Assembly (NCBI GenBank): GCA_026119935.1
Contig: JALRMH010000003.1
Coordinates: forward strand, 558,001 to 622,000
Source: Endothia cerciana
Lineage: Eukaryota > Ascomycota > Sordariomycetes > Diaporthales > Cryphonectriaceae
DNA: 64,000 nucleotides
Direction of reading: 5' to 3'
Position 1 is the stretch's first letter; each line of letters begins with the position of its first letter. The position numbers and the translations under genes were made by a program. Shown piece by piece: positions 11,796 through 22,118 of this stretch. The notes beneath the pieces were generated by a model. The model made no database searches. It was not told the DNA's origin and worked only from the letters and a program-made list of their open reading frames with translations.

Positions 11796-11819
11796 TTTTA
11801 GTTTTAGTTTTAGTTTTAG
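11796..11819. repeat. TTTTAG tandem hexamers
   Basis: Four exact consecutive copies of TTTTAG, one transition away from the telomeric TTAGGG family only in a loose sense. It is most simply a hexamer microsatellite. Confidence 0.9.
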
Positions 11820-12336
11820 TAAATATAGCTTAACATATCAGGTCTTTTGGCAAAAGTGTAGACAAAAGCATACAGGCACTATTGATACTTAGATTCAACA
11901 CAGATCCTCCCATATACCAAATAGTACAGGACCTTCCAAGACGATCCCGAGAGCAGGGATACCTTGTCTCCTTCGTCGCCATGTAAAGTACCGTAGTACC
12001 CCAGACGAGGTGGGGCCCTGGTCCTGCCATGGCCCCTACACCTGACCCAACCAGACCCACCCCCAGTTCCCAGCCCCATCCGTGATCCATCCAGATCCAT
12101 CCACCCATCTGTCCATCCCAGGTCGATCTTGACCTCTCGATATGGCCAGCAATCAGAATGGAGGTATCCACCTCCTCCACGAGCCCAAGCCTTCGCATGG
12201 CCTATTCTTTCTCGTGCTCTCAGGAGGAGGAGACTGTTGTCGGCCCTGTCGATAACCTCCGCCCCGCTGTTTGCCGTGCCCAGTCTGTCGCCCACGAGCC
12301 ATTGGTCGCCCTCGGCGCCTGCTACCATTCTCGTCG

Positions 12337-13660
12337 TCACAGGAAAGTGCCGGATTTTTTGGATTCTGAGGTCCCGCTACCGTCTCTGGCTTCGGCCCAG
12401 GCCTGTGGTGGAATATACCGAGCCACAGCCATCGGGCGCTCAGCATCCACCGCAGGCGGCGTCTGCTCGGGCTGCCGGCCATCGATGCCACTTCTAGGAG
12501 CCTCGACCTCGTTCGGGTCTCGGATCGGGCTCTCCGGGCTGCCGTCCTCGGGCTCTTTGGTTGGAGGCGTGCCTGGCGCCACGGGAAGCTCGATGTCCAC
12601 CACAAACGGCCACTGCCTGTGCTGGTCATCGTCGAGCGTCTGGATGGCTGCATTGACAAAGAGGGTCTGCTCGCCCTTCGCCACTGGGAACTTGTCTGCG
12701 GCCAGGTGACTCATATGATGACACTTCGCACCGGCCAGGCGGCCTGCTTCCTCCTCGGCACTTCGTCTTCCGGGCGGGCCAAGGTGGTATCCCCGGGCGT
12801 CAGTGTTGTAGAGGCACTGCATGCCCTGTCTTGATGCCTCGCTTGGATGGGGGGCGGGATTGAACAAGTTGACTTCTTTGCCTTGATCACCCGCTGCACC
12901 GTCCTTCCAGTTGACAACGGTGGCGCCCCAGCCACGGTGGTTGTGCCCGAAGCAGTGGAGCCGGGGTCGGGCGACGGCGACGGCGCGACGCAGGGCCTCA
13001 CAGCCTCTGTAGCCCGTCCTCCCGGACCTCGTAGAAGGGTTCCGGCGGATCTTTGATTGGGTCGTGCAGACCCAGAGGTGGACCGTGCGTGATCACGGCG
13101 TCGACTCCGGGAGCAATCATACTGTTCATTGTAGTCAGTATCCGCCGCCTGCTGTGAAAGCTGGAAGTGACACTACCAGGGTTAATCTACAACTGATGCG
13201 GCTCTTCCCTCGTATACCTGAACCCCGGCGCAGATTTCCTTCGGTCCGGTGTCTGGGGGCTGGCGTATACCCTCAGCTCCGTCCTGTTGGCAAGCTGGAA
13301 CTCGTAAGGACCCTCCTCCAGGTACCGAATGCCGTAATCCTTGAAGAGTTTGAGGACCTCCTCCTTCCTAGCGACCTTCTTGTAGGCCTTCTGCCCTCTG
13401 AGATACCTGTCGGCCTTCTTCAAGTCGTAGCCATCATCAAGTCTCCAGTCGTGGTTGCCAGCGATGGCCAGCTTCAGGCCGGCGTCAATCCGGGCAGTCT
13501 TAGCAGCCGTGGACCAGAACTCGCCTAGCAGACTCATATCCGATAGGTCACCACAGAAGATCGCCACGTCAAACCGGCCAGGCGGCACGGGGAGGCCCTG
13601 TCCGTGGATGTCCGACACGATAAGGAAGCGTGTCGGGATAAACCCAGGGGTCCGTGGGCG
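12337..13660 (-). CDS. Calcineurin-like metallophosphoesterase, frame interrupted
   Basis: All metal-binding motifs of the family are present in order on the minus strand: SDIHG, IFCGDLSD, AIAGNHDW (about 13440-13620), VITHGPP (near 13090) and CFGHNHRGWG (near 12940). The block to 13187 is followed by an intron of about 60 bp with a weak GTTGTA donor and a probable ACAG acceptor before MIAPGVD. Between about 13003 and 13060 the frame runs into a TGA, while the continuation GCEALRRAV...CFGHNH is in the +1 frame, so a one-base indel separates THGPP from GHNH. The C-terminal 70 residues are a family-untypical P/E-rich tail. The N-terminus is uncertain: in this frame a TAA lies upstream of RFLIVSDIHG, so an upstream exon or another start is needed. 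A P/S/T-rich frame at 13569-14201 may be its first exon. Confidence 0.6.
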
Positions 13661-14201
13661 ACGCCAGCGCCGGGAGCTGTGTTATCTCTGGCACAGCTCG
13701 GGATGCCAACGAGAACACGGGCACTTGGTTCTTAGGCCGCCGCGGGAGGGTTCGCAATGTTGTGAGGGGTGCGGGTGCTTCGTGGCCTGGGCTCGAGGGC
13801 TTCGATGGCGATGCCTCCTTGGGTGTCGATGGCGTGGGGGGTGCCGGCGTAGGGATCGGCGCCGCAGGGGTGGATGATCTAGAGGGGCAGGTGACCGGCG
13901 ATGAGGTGGAGGAGGAGGACCAGTCCGCAGGCTCCGTAGGAGAGGGTGTCTTTGTGGGCTCATCGGGGCCCTCGCGGGGACTTTCCCTCTCCGTGGAGGA
14001 GGTTTTCTCTGTTCTTTCGCTGGGAGACATCGTGGAGGTTCGGGGACGGCAAATTGGGATTCTCTTTCCACACAGCAAAGCTACAGATGTGTGTACAGCC
14101 AAGGCCTCCTTCGTCCTCGATGACAGTGTCACTACACAAGGGATACGTGGGAACATTATTCTATGGGGCGGGGGGCCAGCAGAACGCCCGGGAATATACA
14201 T

Positions 14202-15597
14202 CCAGAATTATGCTTGATTGCCTTTCTGGTCAATTTTTTGAGGGCATTCGTACTAAGTCCCGTGAAGGCTAATATCAACGGCCTATACTGCCGACATAGG
14301 ACCTGTCAGGTACCTTCCGGGCGGGCTTGCATGCTCAGCTGCACAACTTGTTCTCGATCGACGCTCCGAGGCCGATCTCATGGTCTTGTGGTGGTGCGAG
14401 GATCTACAGTACTATAACGTGGACACGTAGTCGACACCCCCCCTACTAAAGGTTGCCTGCTCAGTTACACGGCTCATTTCTCCCTGCCCTCGATATCTTG
14501 AGGGCACCCGGACGGATGGCACGACTAAGCGATGTCTATCCGTGAAGCGACCAAGCACACACTAGGACGGCCTAGGCTCGTGATCCCAACTTCATATCAT
14601 CAGAATGAACGGCGGCTATATCAGAGAGATGAGAAAGCCATGTACCCCTCGAGGTTCTTGGAGCGTGGTGTAAACTGGTTGGCCGTAACGCAGGTTAAAG
14701 GAACAACCTGGCGTCTTCTAGCACGGGCCAGTCCCAAATAAAGCATGCTGGACATCTGACTCCATCAGCGCCAAATAGTCACTTATGTGGTGTTGGCGTA
14801 GTTGGAGCTTACAGTCTAGAGCACGGGTACTGGTCAATTGGGAAGTGAAGAGCATTGTGCGCGAGTGTCGGTGGTTAGATTGTTTTGACACCCAACAGAT
14901 AAGCCAAGATGTGGACACTGGTCTTGAGATGTATCGAAAACAAGATACCTGGTGTAGAGCCGGGCACGACGTTGCTTCGGTAAGATCGTCTGCGAGAAAC
15001 GTGTCTTCCATGTTGTAATTAAAGCCCCGATCACCCCTGATGTTGCCTTGTCAAATTGTTTCTATACTGCGCAGTACTATTTACACGAATAGGAAATGAC
15101 CAGAGGCATTTCAGAGCTGACTGAAGGTCTGTCACACTTGGATTCCGTCCACATCCTCAATGGGTGGGCCTTTGCGAAGACAATTTCATCATAAGATGTC
15201 GACCTGCTCTCGGTCCACACCAAAATTGAGTTTTGATAGGTATCTACAGGTATAATAGCACTAGGGATGGAACTATGTGAGGATCTAGTCATTTACAAAG
15301 TCTAGTCAACTTGACACTTTGGAAGGAAAGTATTTGCCCAGCATCGGAAGACGAGGATACATCTATCACGAAATTGTCCATTAAGCAGAAGGAAGTTGTC
15401 TCTAGTATCTACGGAGACGCAATAGCTCTTGCTCAGACGGCAGGAACAACGTGTGAGTGCTGCCGAGCTTCTTCTTTTCAGGCTCCGGCGCCAGAACAAG
15501 CGTGATCTTCCTAAGTTCATACATACAACCCCTTCGCACGACATTAATTGCTCGAACCAGACTTTCCGCAAGCATCCATTCACTAGCATACAGCATG
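14202..15597. other. Intergenic, no gene seen
   Basis: Short ORFs only. Base composition moves toward A/T relative to the coding regions, leading into the pseudogene zone. Confidence 0.45.
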
Positions 15598-16909
15598 GCC
15601 AATTAGCAAGCAGGACAGCCCGCCGTTCCCGATACTCAGCTTCAGCGGTTGGACGACCTCGCAAGAGAACAATCGGGCTACCTCCCACTATCAGAATGAA
15701 CTTTTGTTCAGGCTGCTTAGATTCGCCCAAGAGCCTCGCACCCAAAACATCTCTCCGGATACATGCACTAATATAGATCCGTTGTGCACCGCTATGAGAC
15801 TTTGGTTGACTCAGGCGGATGTGCCGATGGTGTCTCGTGATGGTGCGTCTAGCCCTCTTCCTTTCCCATGGAGGCCTCGGTGAATTTCCCGAATCTCGAA
15901 TCTATGCTGACAGCTTGGTTCGATGTTTGGAACAGTGGTTCGCTTGCTCTATTATCTGGTTCTAACCTGCCAGCAAATGCCGCCGTGTTGGCTCGGAGAG
16001 CTGGATGCTGTTGATGGAGTCATCCGACGCGATACCAGGGAACAACTCTCGGTCGAGCGGACACCGGTGCTCCACCTCATAGCAGCGGCAAGCCTGTGCC
16101 CGACTTCTGACCCGGCAATGCTAGAATGGGTTCTCTCCCGATCGCGTCCCCCAGAGCCAAGCGCTTTCGATGTCATGAGCATCGGCGGACTGAAACAAGG
16201 ATATCAAAGTGTCAATAAATGGACTATGATCCTCAAAGCTGGGTATTTGGTCTCAGTGAACCCCATGGGCTGGGACGTATTGATTATGAAGACGCTATAC
16301 CGAGTGAGATCTCTCCCTCTCCCTATCCCTCTCTCTCTCTGTGGCCAGTCTAGAGGCCCTTTTCTAACATTGGAAACAACCAGGATGTGGTATGTCTCCT
16401 CTTTGCATCGACTCCAATGCTCAGGAATTGTTCTGTCCTCAAAGGGAAATACTTACCAGCGGGAGGCATGCTACACATCCTCTTCGAAAGTGGCTTGATA
16501 GAAGTGGACAAACTTCGAATGCTTTCTCAATTTTTTTTATCTGCCCGCGCTCAACTCCCCCGATGGTGCATATCCGGCCTTCCTCTTCCGCATTATCATC
16601 AGATCCATGGGTCTATTAGTGTAAGAGAAGGTCGACATCGTCAAGCTGTTCCGTGAACGGGGAATCGACCCGAATCATTTCTGCGTGACCGAGTGCAGCG
16701 ACGAAGCTGCGCTCGAAACTGCGCTGCATTTGGCCGTGAAGCTGGGCGAGGCCGAAGTTGTCAAAGCTCTGGGTCTTGGAGGTGCATATTCTAATATGGA
16801 GGACTCGCTGGCCCGGACTGCCATAAATCTAGTCTCTGAAAATACCGGGAATTATGAGGAGATGCTAGAGGCCTTGAGGTGGACGAATAACATTGTGGCC
16901 CCCCTCTAG
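15598..16909 (+). pseudogene. Decayed ankyrin-repeat-type gene
   Basis: The most protein-like translation shifts between frames. From about 15598 it gives QLQRLDDLAREQSGYLPL, broken by TAG, TGA and TAG. From 15868 an ATG frame gives FPNLESMLTAWFDVWNSG and stops. From about 15990 another frame gives RTPVLHLIAAASL. From 16387 it gives LPAGGMLHILFESGLIEVD. From about 16640 it gives KVDIVKLFRERGIDPNHF and ETALHLAVKLGEAEVVKALG up to the stop at 16909. The last two have the TALHLA...G..E.VK.L pattern of ankyrin repeats. Stops at former CAG/CGA-type codons would fit C-to-T (RIP-like) decay, though I cannot measure this without an intact copy. It could still be an expressed gene with introns, but no set of splice sites I tried restores one frame. 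Confidence 0.5.
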
Positions 16910-17369
16910 GAATAGCCTCGTATACATAGGCATCGGGTGAAGGGCGTCCACATCACAAATGGGAAGCACCCGCAGGGGAGATTTTGGTAATCAGGTCGAC
17001 ATACCGAGTATGGTATGCTGATATACTGAGAAATCGCCGGGACGCGTTATTCGTTCTCTGCGCGATAATTCTCTTCCTGCGTGGCCCTAATAATTCTTTT
17101 CCCCTTGAATGAAGGTGTGTGGGTGTGTCTGAGTTGGATAATATCGCCAGAGTATGATTATCAGCTAGTTACATGACTTCTCAGCGTAGAAAAGAACTAG
17201 GACGGAACCTAGTTACGGCCGGATCAACAAACCGTCGAAACGTTCTTATACTTGGGACGTGTTGTGCATTCTCCTTCTGGATAGTCGTCTAGAGTTGAAC
17301 TATCTCGACCTTACCTCCAGGAAACAAGCAATGGCAGAGGCATCACGCACCTAGTGAATGTACCCAACA
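16910..17369. other. Intergenic between two pseudogenes
   Basis: AT-rich, no open frame of note. Confidence 0.45.
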
Positions 17370-17865
17370 ATCCCGGCATCAAATGCCTCCAGAGTATCCT
17401 TAGAAGCGAACTGCATCTTTTACCGCACCGCCAGCCCGCTGATCACAATCCTCATCTCCATGATCGCCAGGTCCTTCCCCGGGCAGGAATACTTGCCACG
17501 TGTGGACAGGATTCGGGACATCTTTCCAGTGCTCGGGGACGAACTCCGCCGGGTCGTCCCAGAACCGCGGGTTCCGCTGGGTGCTGTAGGCGGGTTCGCT
17601 CACGATGGTTATGCCCCAGAGGAAGACCTCGCCAACTGTAACCTGCCTGGAGTTTGTGAGCCGCGGCAGGCCGAATAAGAGGGGCGGTCTAAAGCGGAGG
17701 GTTCTCCTAGGTGATGTGGTCTGGGAAGATGATGTTCTTCGTCCTGGCGTACGTCCAGTCTGCCTCAGCGCCGGGGAAGAAGTCATCGTGTAGGATGCGC
17801 TGGAGCTTGAAAATACATCGCTTACCCTAACCCTAGAGGTGCTCCACGTGTAAGTCTTCCACATT
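17370..17865 (-). pseudogene. Cytochrome P450 C-terminal relic
   Basis: Three minus-strand frames together spell the C-terminal third of a P450. One gives HDDFFPGAEADWTYA then NIIFPDHIT and a stop. A second gives RPPLLFGLPRLTNSRQ, VTVGEVFLWGITIVSEPAY, then NPRFWDDPAEFVPEHWKDV. The third gives the heme-ligand region GKYSCPGKDLAIMEMR, with the cysteine near 17490, followed by a stop. A working enzyme would need all of these in one frame. The N-terminal two thirds are missing. This is a clear pseudogene; the P450 family cannot be assigned beyond a fungal PERW-type sequence. Confidence 0.8.
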
Positions 17866-18436
17866 AGATTGCTCGATGCAAGTGTCGACGTCTCCGAGGC
17901 CTAAAAACATAACCGCATATATTGCAATACCGAAGGACACATAATGGGAAGCTCAAACTTGAACTCGCCATAGACCTTGTATTTTACAATTCGGAGGGCG
18001 CAAGGTGTTTGCCGGAACGCCATCAGATTTCTTGCCCGTCCGGCGCCCGGGCAGCCACGGTTCTTGCTTATCTGTTGCGAGTGAACAGCATCCGGTGGCT
18101 GTAAACTCACCATGCTGAAGCGGACATTATTAATTTCGAGAGCACTCAACGCCAGTGGGAGATTTTCTGTGTGACTATGTGATAAGTAATTTAAGCTTTG
18201 AAACCCGGGCTCTCGCTTCTGGAGCGGGGAGCTAACCACTAGCTATTTTCACTAGACGATCACCGAGGTCAGCTTGCCGGACGGAACTCGTCACCTCATC
18301 ACATCATCGCCTTCCCCCTCCCTGAATTCGGACACTGACTGTGTCTCCAGCCAACCCACACAGGATTGTGTGGGGACTTGTCCAGATATACGTCGGCCGT
18401 CTTACAACCTCACACCTGGTGGATCCATCGGTGACG
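17866..18436. other. Intergenic upstream of fluG
   Basis: Contains two tandem CCCTAA units just before it (about 17824-17835) and a tRNA-like relic at about 18185-18260. Otherwise nothing is recognised. The fluG promoter should lie here. Confidence 0.4.
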
Positions 18437-21359
18437 ATGCCTCTCCCGTCCGGCTCAGCGGCCGGCACAGGCGTCACCAAGTCCCAGCTGGCCCAGGTCG
18501 TCAGGGCCATCCGGAAATGTCCCATCATCGACAACCACGCCCATCCACTCCTCAAGCCCGAGTCACTCTCCAGATACCCACTCTTGTCCATCACCACCGA
18601 GGCCTCAGGCGACGCTATCTACGCCACCTCGACCAGTCTGGCTCACATCCGCGGGGTCAAACAGCTTGCGCACGTGCTCGACTGTGGCCAGACGTGGGAG
18701 GCCGTCGTGGCCGCCATCGAGCAGCGCCGCATTGATGACTACGAGGACTGGATCAGCGAATGCCTCGACGGGATCCAGACGATCCTCGTGGATGATGGGC
18801 TGGATGCCGTGGATGAGGTGTACGACTACGCGTGGCACAACTCGTTCACGCGGACCCCTTGCAAGCGCATCGTGAGGATTGAGACAGTCGCAGGACGGAT
18901 CGTCCACAAGTATGGACTGGAATTTAAGGACGGCGACGACTCGGAGGAGCTTTTCGAGAAGGTCTTCGAGGAGTTCGACGCGGCGATTGGCGAGGCCATT
19001 GCAGACCCCGAGGTGGTAGGCTTCAAATCTGTCATCTGCTACCGCACGGGGCTCGACATACCGGCTGTGGTCGACCTGACGCTCGCCAAGGCGTCGTTCG
19101 ATGAGCTCGTCTCGGACTATACCAATCCAGCCAAGCTCGCGAGGATACAGCATCCGGGGCTGAACGACCTCATCGTCCACAGGGCCGCGGCGCTCATCAG
19201 AGAGATGCCGGGACATTACAAAAAGCCGATTCAGTTCCACACGGGGCTCGGTGATAACGACATTACGCTGACAAAGTCTTCGCCGAGCCACCTCCAGAAC
19301 TTTATCCGGAAATATCCCACGGTCCCGATCGTGCTGCTCCATGCGAGTTATCCTTTCACACGCGAACTCGGGTACCTGGCAACTGTGTATCCCAATGTCT
19401 ATGCCGTGCGTGAATCCGTGTCATGCTTCCAAATTCCACGTTTATGCTCAATCATTTGTTGTGTCCGCAAGCGGCGCAAAGATTTGCTCGTCTTCTGGGC
19501 CGTATCTGTTGTGAGTGTTTCTGACAGCAAGCCTTTAACAGGATATTGGTGAGATATTCCCGTTTGTCAGCAAAGACGGGCAGGAAAAGGCCATTCGGCA
19601 AATTCTAGAACTCTGCCCCTGGTCCAAGATCCTGTGGAGCACAGACGGTAGGCAGCCTGAACCTGCTGATTTCCATTGATCTAATATTGATTACCTCTAT
19701 ACTGCAGGTCACTGGTTTCCCGAAACATACATCCTGGCTATCCTGCAGATCAGAGAAGTGCTTGAATCAGTACGCCCAATCTGTTTGATACCCTTGAGCT
19801 GCATGCTAGATTACTGACTGGATTAGGTCCTCTGTGAATACGTCCGGAGGGGAGCCATCAATTGGAAGGCTGCGATCAAACTGGTACAAGACGTCCTCTT
19901 CGGTAACTCCAACAAACTCTATCATCTTGGACTTGACTTTGCAGAATGGGAGACGGATGATGAAGGTGACGTTGAGATGGAATTGGAAGAAACTGATCTC
20001 GAGATATTCACCCGCTTCCTCAGGGGCAAGCAGGCCCCCGACTTCGTACGCATATCCTGGACAGACATGGTCGCTTTTCCGCGGATGAGGATGGTCCCGT
20101 TCAGAAAAGTCATTACATCGTTAGAAGAGGGCAGGCGCACCGATGTTGGGATCACGAAGGCAGCTTTTGGCCTCTTGCAGCACGACTGGATGACGCCCGG
20201 CTTCAGCGCGACCGGCGAATACAGACTGCACCCGGACTTCTCATCACTGAAAGCCGGACCGATACCAGGACATTTCAGTATGTATGGTGAGTTCAGGGAG
20301 CCAGACGGCTCAACGGTCCCACTCTGTCCTAGAACACAGCTGCAAAGGGCACAAGAGCTTGGCGCACAGCAGGGCCTATCTTTTCTCGTAGGCTTTGAGA
20401 TCGAGTTCCTACTCCTTCAGCGGACCGGATCCGGCTATGAGACGCTCACCAATGATGGTCACTCCTGGTCCACCTCGCGCTTCTTCGCGGACCCGAAGAT
20501 ACCCAAGCTTCTCGCGGACATCGTCAAGTCTCTGGAGTCCATGGACATTTTTGTCGAGCAGCTCCACGCAGAGAGCGCACCGGGCCAGTTCGAGCTGGTC
20601 TTGCCTCCCTTGTCACCAGTAGCCGCGGTCGACACGCTCTTGCACACGAGAGATGTGATAGCAGCCCTGGCTACCACAGCAGGCTACAAGTTCACGTTGC
20701 ACCCAAAACCCTTTGCGGCTGCGTGTGGCACGGCTGCGCATGCCCACATATCCATATCTTCCGCTGGCGGAGCCAAGAAGGAGGTGTACGAGCCGTTCTA
20801 TGCAGGGATTCTGAAGCACCTGCGGGCGATTGTAGCGTTCACTTACAGCCATCCCGCTAGCTACGAGCGATTAGCTGATGGTGTATGGGCCGGTGGGAGG
20901 TAGGATCTCCAGCCCAGACTTGACAACGAACGTAAGCTGACCGTGAACAGGTGGGTAACCTGGGGGACTCAAAACCGAGAAACACCACTGCGCAAGATCG
21001 ACGGCAGCCACTGGGAGCTGAAGTGCCTCGATGGCCTCGCCAACGCCTACCTGGCCATGGCTGCGGTGCTCTTGGCAGGGACAAACGGAGTTACCAAAAA
21101 GGAGAAGCTGATCTGGGCGGACTGCGAGATTGATCCGGCGAGCCTGACAGAAAACGACCGCAAGGAGCTCAACGTGACGCACAAGCTGCCTGCTAGCTTA
21201 GAAGATGCTCTGCAAGCGCTGAAGGTGGACGAGGAGCTTACAGAGCTGTTGGGAGCAGAATTGGTGGAAAAATATTCCGCTGTCAAAGAATTCGAGTTGA
21301 AATTCTTGGGGACGTTGAAAGAGGAGGAGAGAAGGCAGTGGGTCATGGAGCGATGGTGA
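18437..21359 (+). CDS. fluG: FluG: amidohydrolase fused to type-I glutamine synthetase-like domain
   Basis: Five exons, 18437-19405, 19542-19647, 19708-19769, 19827-20899 and 20951-21359, give 872 residues, close to the 865 of Aspergillus FluG. Residues 1 to about 390 are an amidohydrolase with H34-A-H36 in IIDNHAHPLL, IQFHTGLGDND, IVLLHASYPF and the acidic STDGHWFPE. From about 410 there is a glutamine synthetase fold: LVGFEIEFLLL, ESAPGQFELVLPP, AHAHISIS and NRETPLRKID. The frame upstream of 18437 opens with GTG only, so this ATG is chosen. FluG is known as a cytosolic factor needed for production of an extracellular signal that triggers asexual sporulation in Aspergillus, though this role differs between fungi. 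Both domains look complete. Confidence 0.93.
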
Positions 21360-21441
21360 GCCATATACCGTGAGCAAAGACAAGGATCAGGAAAAGCGAT
21401 GCAATCAGAACACCATATGATTGTCCTCGTCCCAGCCCCAT

Positions 21442-22118
21442 CTACGTATTTTCCTTCGCAATGGTTTCCATGGCCTTGATGCACCCACGCACTTCCTTCG
21501 CCCCAACAAGCGTAAGATCCCTCCTCCTTCCCTCAAACACAATATGCGGCACCGGACCAACCCCATTCAAAGTCGACTCCCTCAACAGCCCCTTCACATC
21601 CATCAGGCCCTCACTCTCGTCCTTCACCGCCCTCCTCGCCTCCTCCTCCTCCTCAATCCCGGCCTCCACACATGCCCCGACCAGCGTCTCGTGTGAGCCC
21701 GGATCCTTCTCCTCCTCAAAGTACATCCTGTAGAGCACGTTCACGATCCCGTTCGCCCTCCCCAGCCCATCCGCCTTCTGGAAATACTGGATCACCCTGT
21801 GCGCCTGCAGAGTGTCAGCCACGACGCCGCGGAAGCTGAAGTCGATCCCTGCGGAGGGGCCTACTGCCCCATCAGCTGCGTGAACATGGCGGTCTTGTCC
21901 TCGGAGCCGAGGCACTCCGCGTCCCTGTACCAGGCGTGTTTGTCCTGGGGCGGGCCGAAGTTCGGGTACAGCTGGTAGGGGAGAATCTTCAGCAAGAAGT
22001 TCACCTTGGAGGTGACCTCGGTGGAGATCTGTGCCAGTGCGGCATCGAGGCGCTTCTTGGAGAGGTAGGTCCACGGACAGATGGTGTCCAGGGCGAAGGA
22101 GATTTGTGACTCATACAT
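21442..22118 (-). CDS. DsbA-like thioredoxin-fold oxidoreductase (FrnE/HCCA isomerase type), frameshifted
   Basis: The N-terminal part (22118 to about 21866) reads SFALDTICPWTYLSKKRLD and stops at TAG after QLMGQ. The C-terminal part (about 21866 to 21442) continues in another frame with AGIDFSFRGVVADTLQAHR to VGAKEVRGCIKAMETIA. The two parts together equal one full DSBA-like domain of about 225 residues. One additional G in the GGGG run at about 21867-21870 would rejoin them. The active site is CPWT instead of CPWC, so a dithiol redox function is doubtful and an isomerase or transferase role is possible. It is either a recent pseudogene or a homopolymer sequencing error. It converges on fluG, with 82 bases between the ends. 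Confidence 0.65.

Larger units (their letters stand above)
11017..12336. other. Intergenic, 1.3 kb, with an inverted repeat and a hexamer array
   Basis: No convincing gene. The upstream region of the GH76 gene holds an 11-bp inverted repeat (11633-11670) and a TTTTAG array (11796-11819). The 12000-12120 part is a CCCAT/CCATC-rich tract. Confidence 0.5.

Noticed and set aside
15302..15745. 147-codon minus-strand ORF
   Set aside because: It is antisense to the more protein-like plus-strand pseudogene segment and shows no family motif.
17821..17838. Two CCCTAA units as an interstitial telomere
   Set aside because: Two copies are expected by chance in a window of this size, and no longer array is present.
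18444..18470. 5S rRNA-like TCCCGTCCGGCTCAGC within fluG
   Set aside because: It encodes the normal N-terminal residues PLPSGSAAG in frame and has no other 5S blocks around it.
18605..19342. 245-codon ORF antisense to fluG
   Set aside because: It is a shadow frame of the GC3-rich fluG exon 1.
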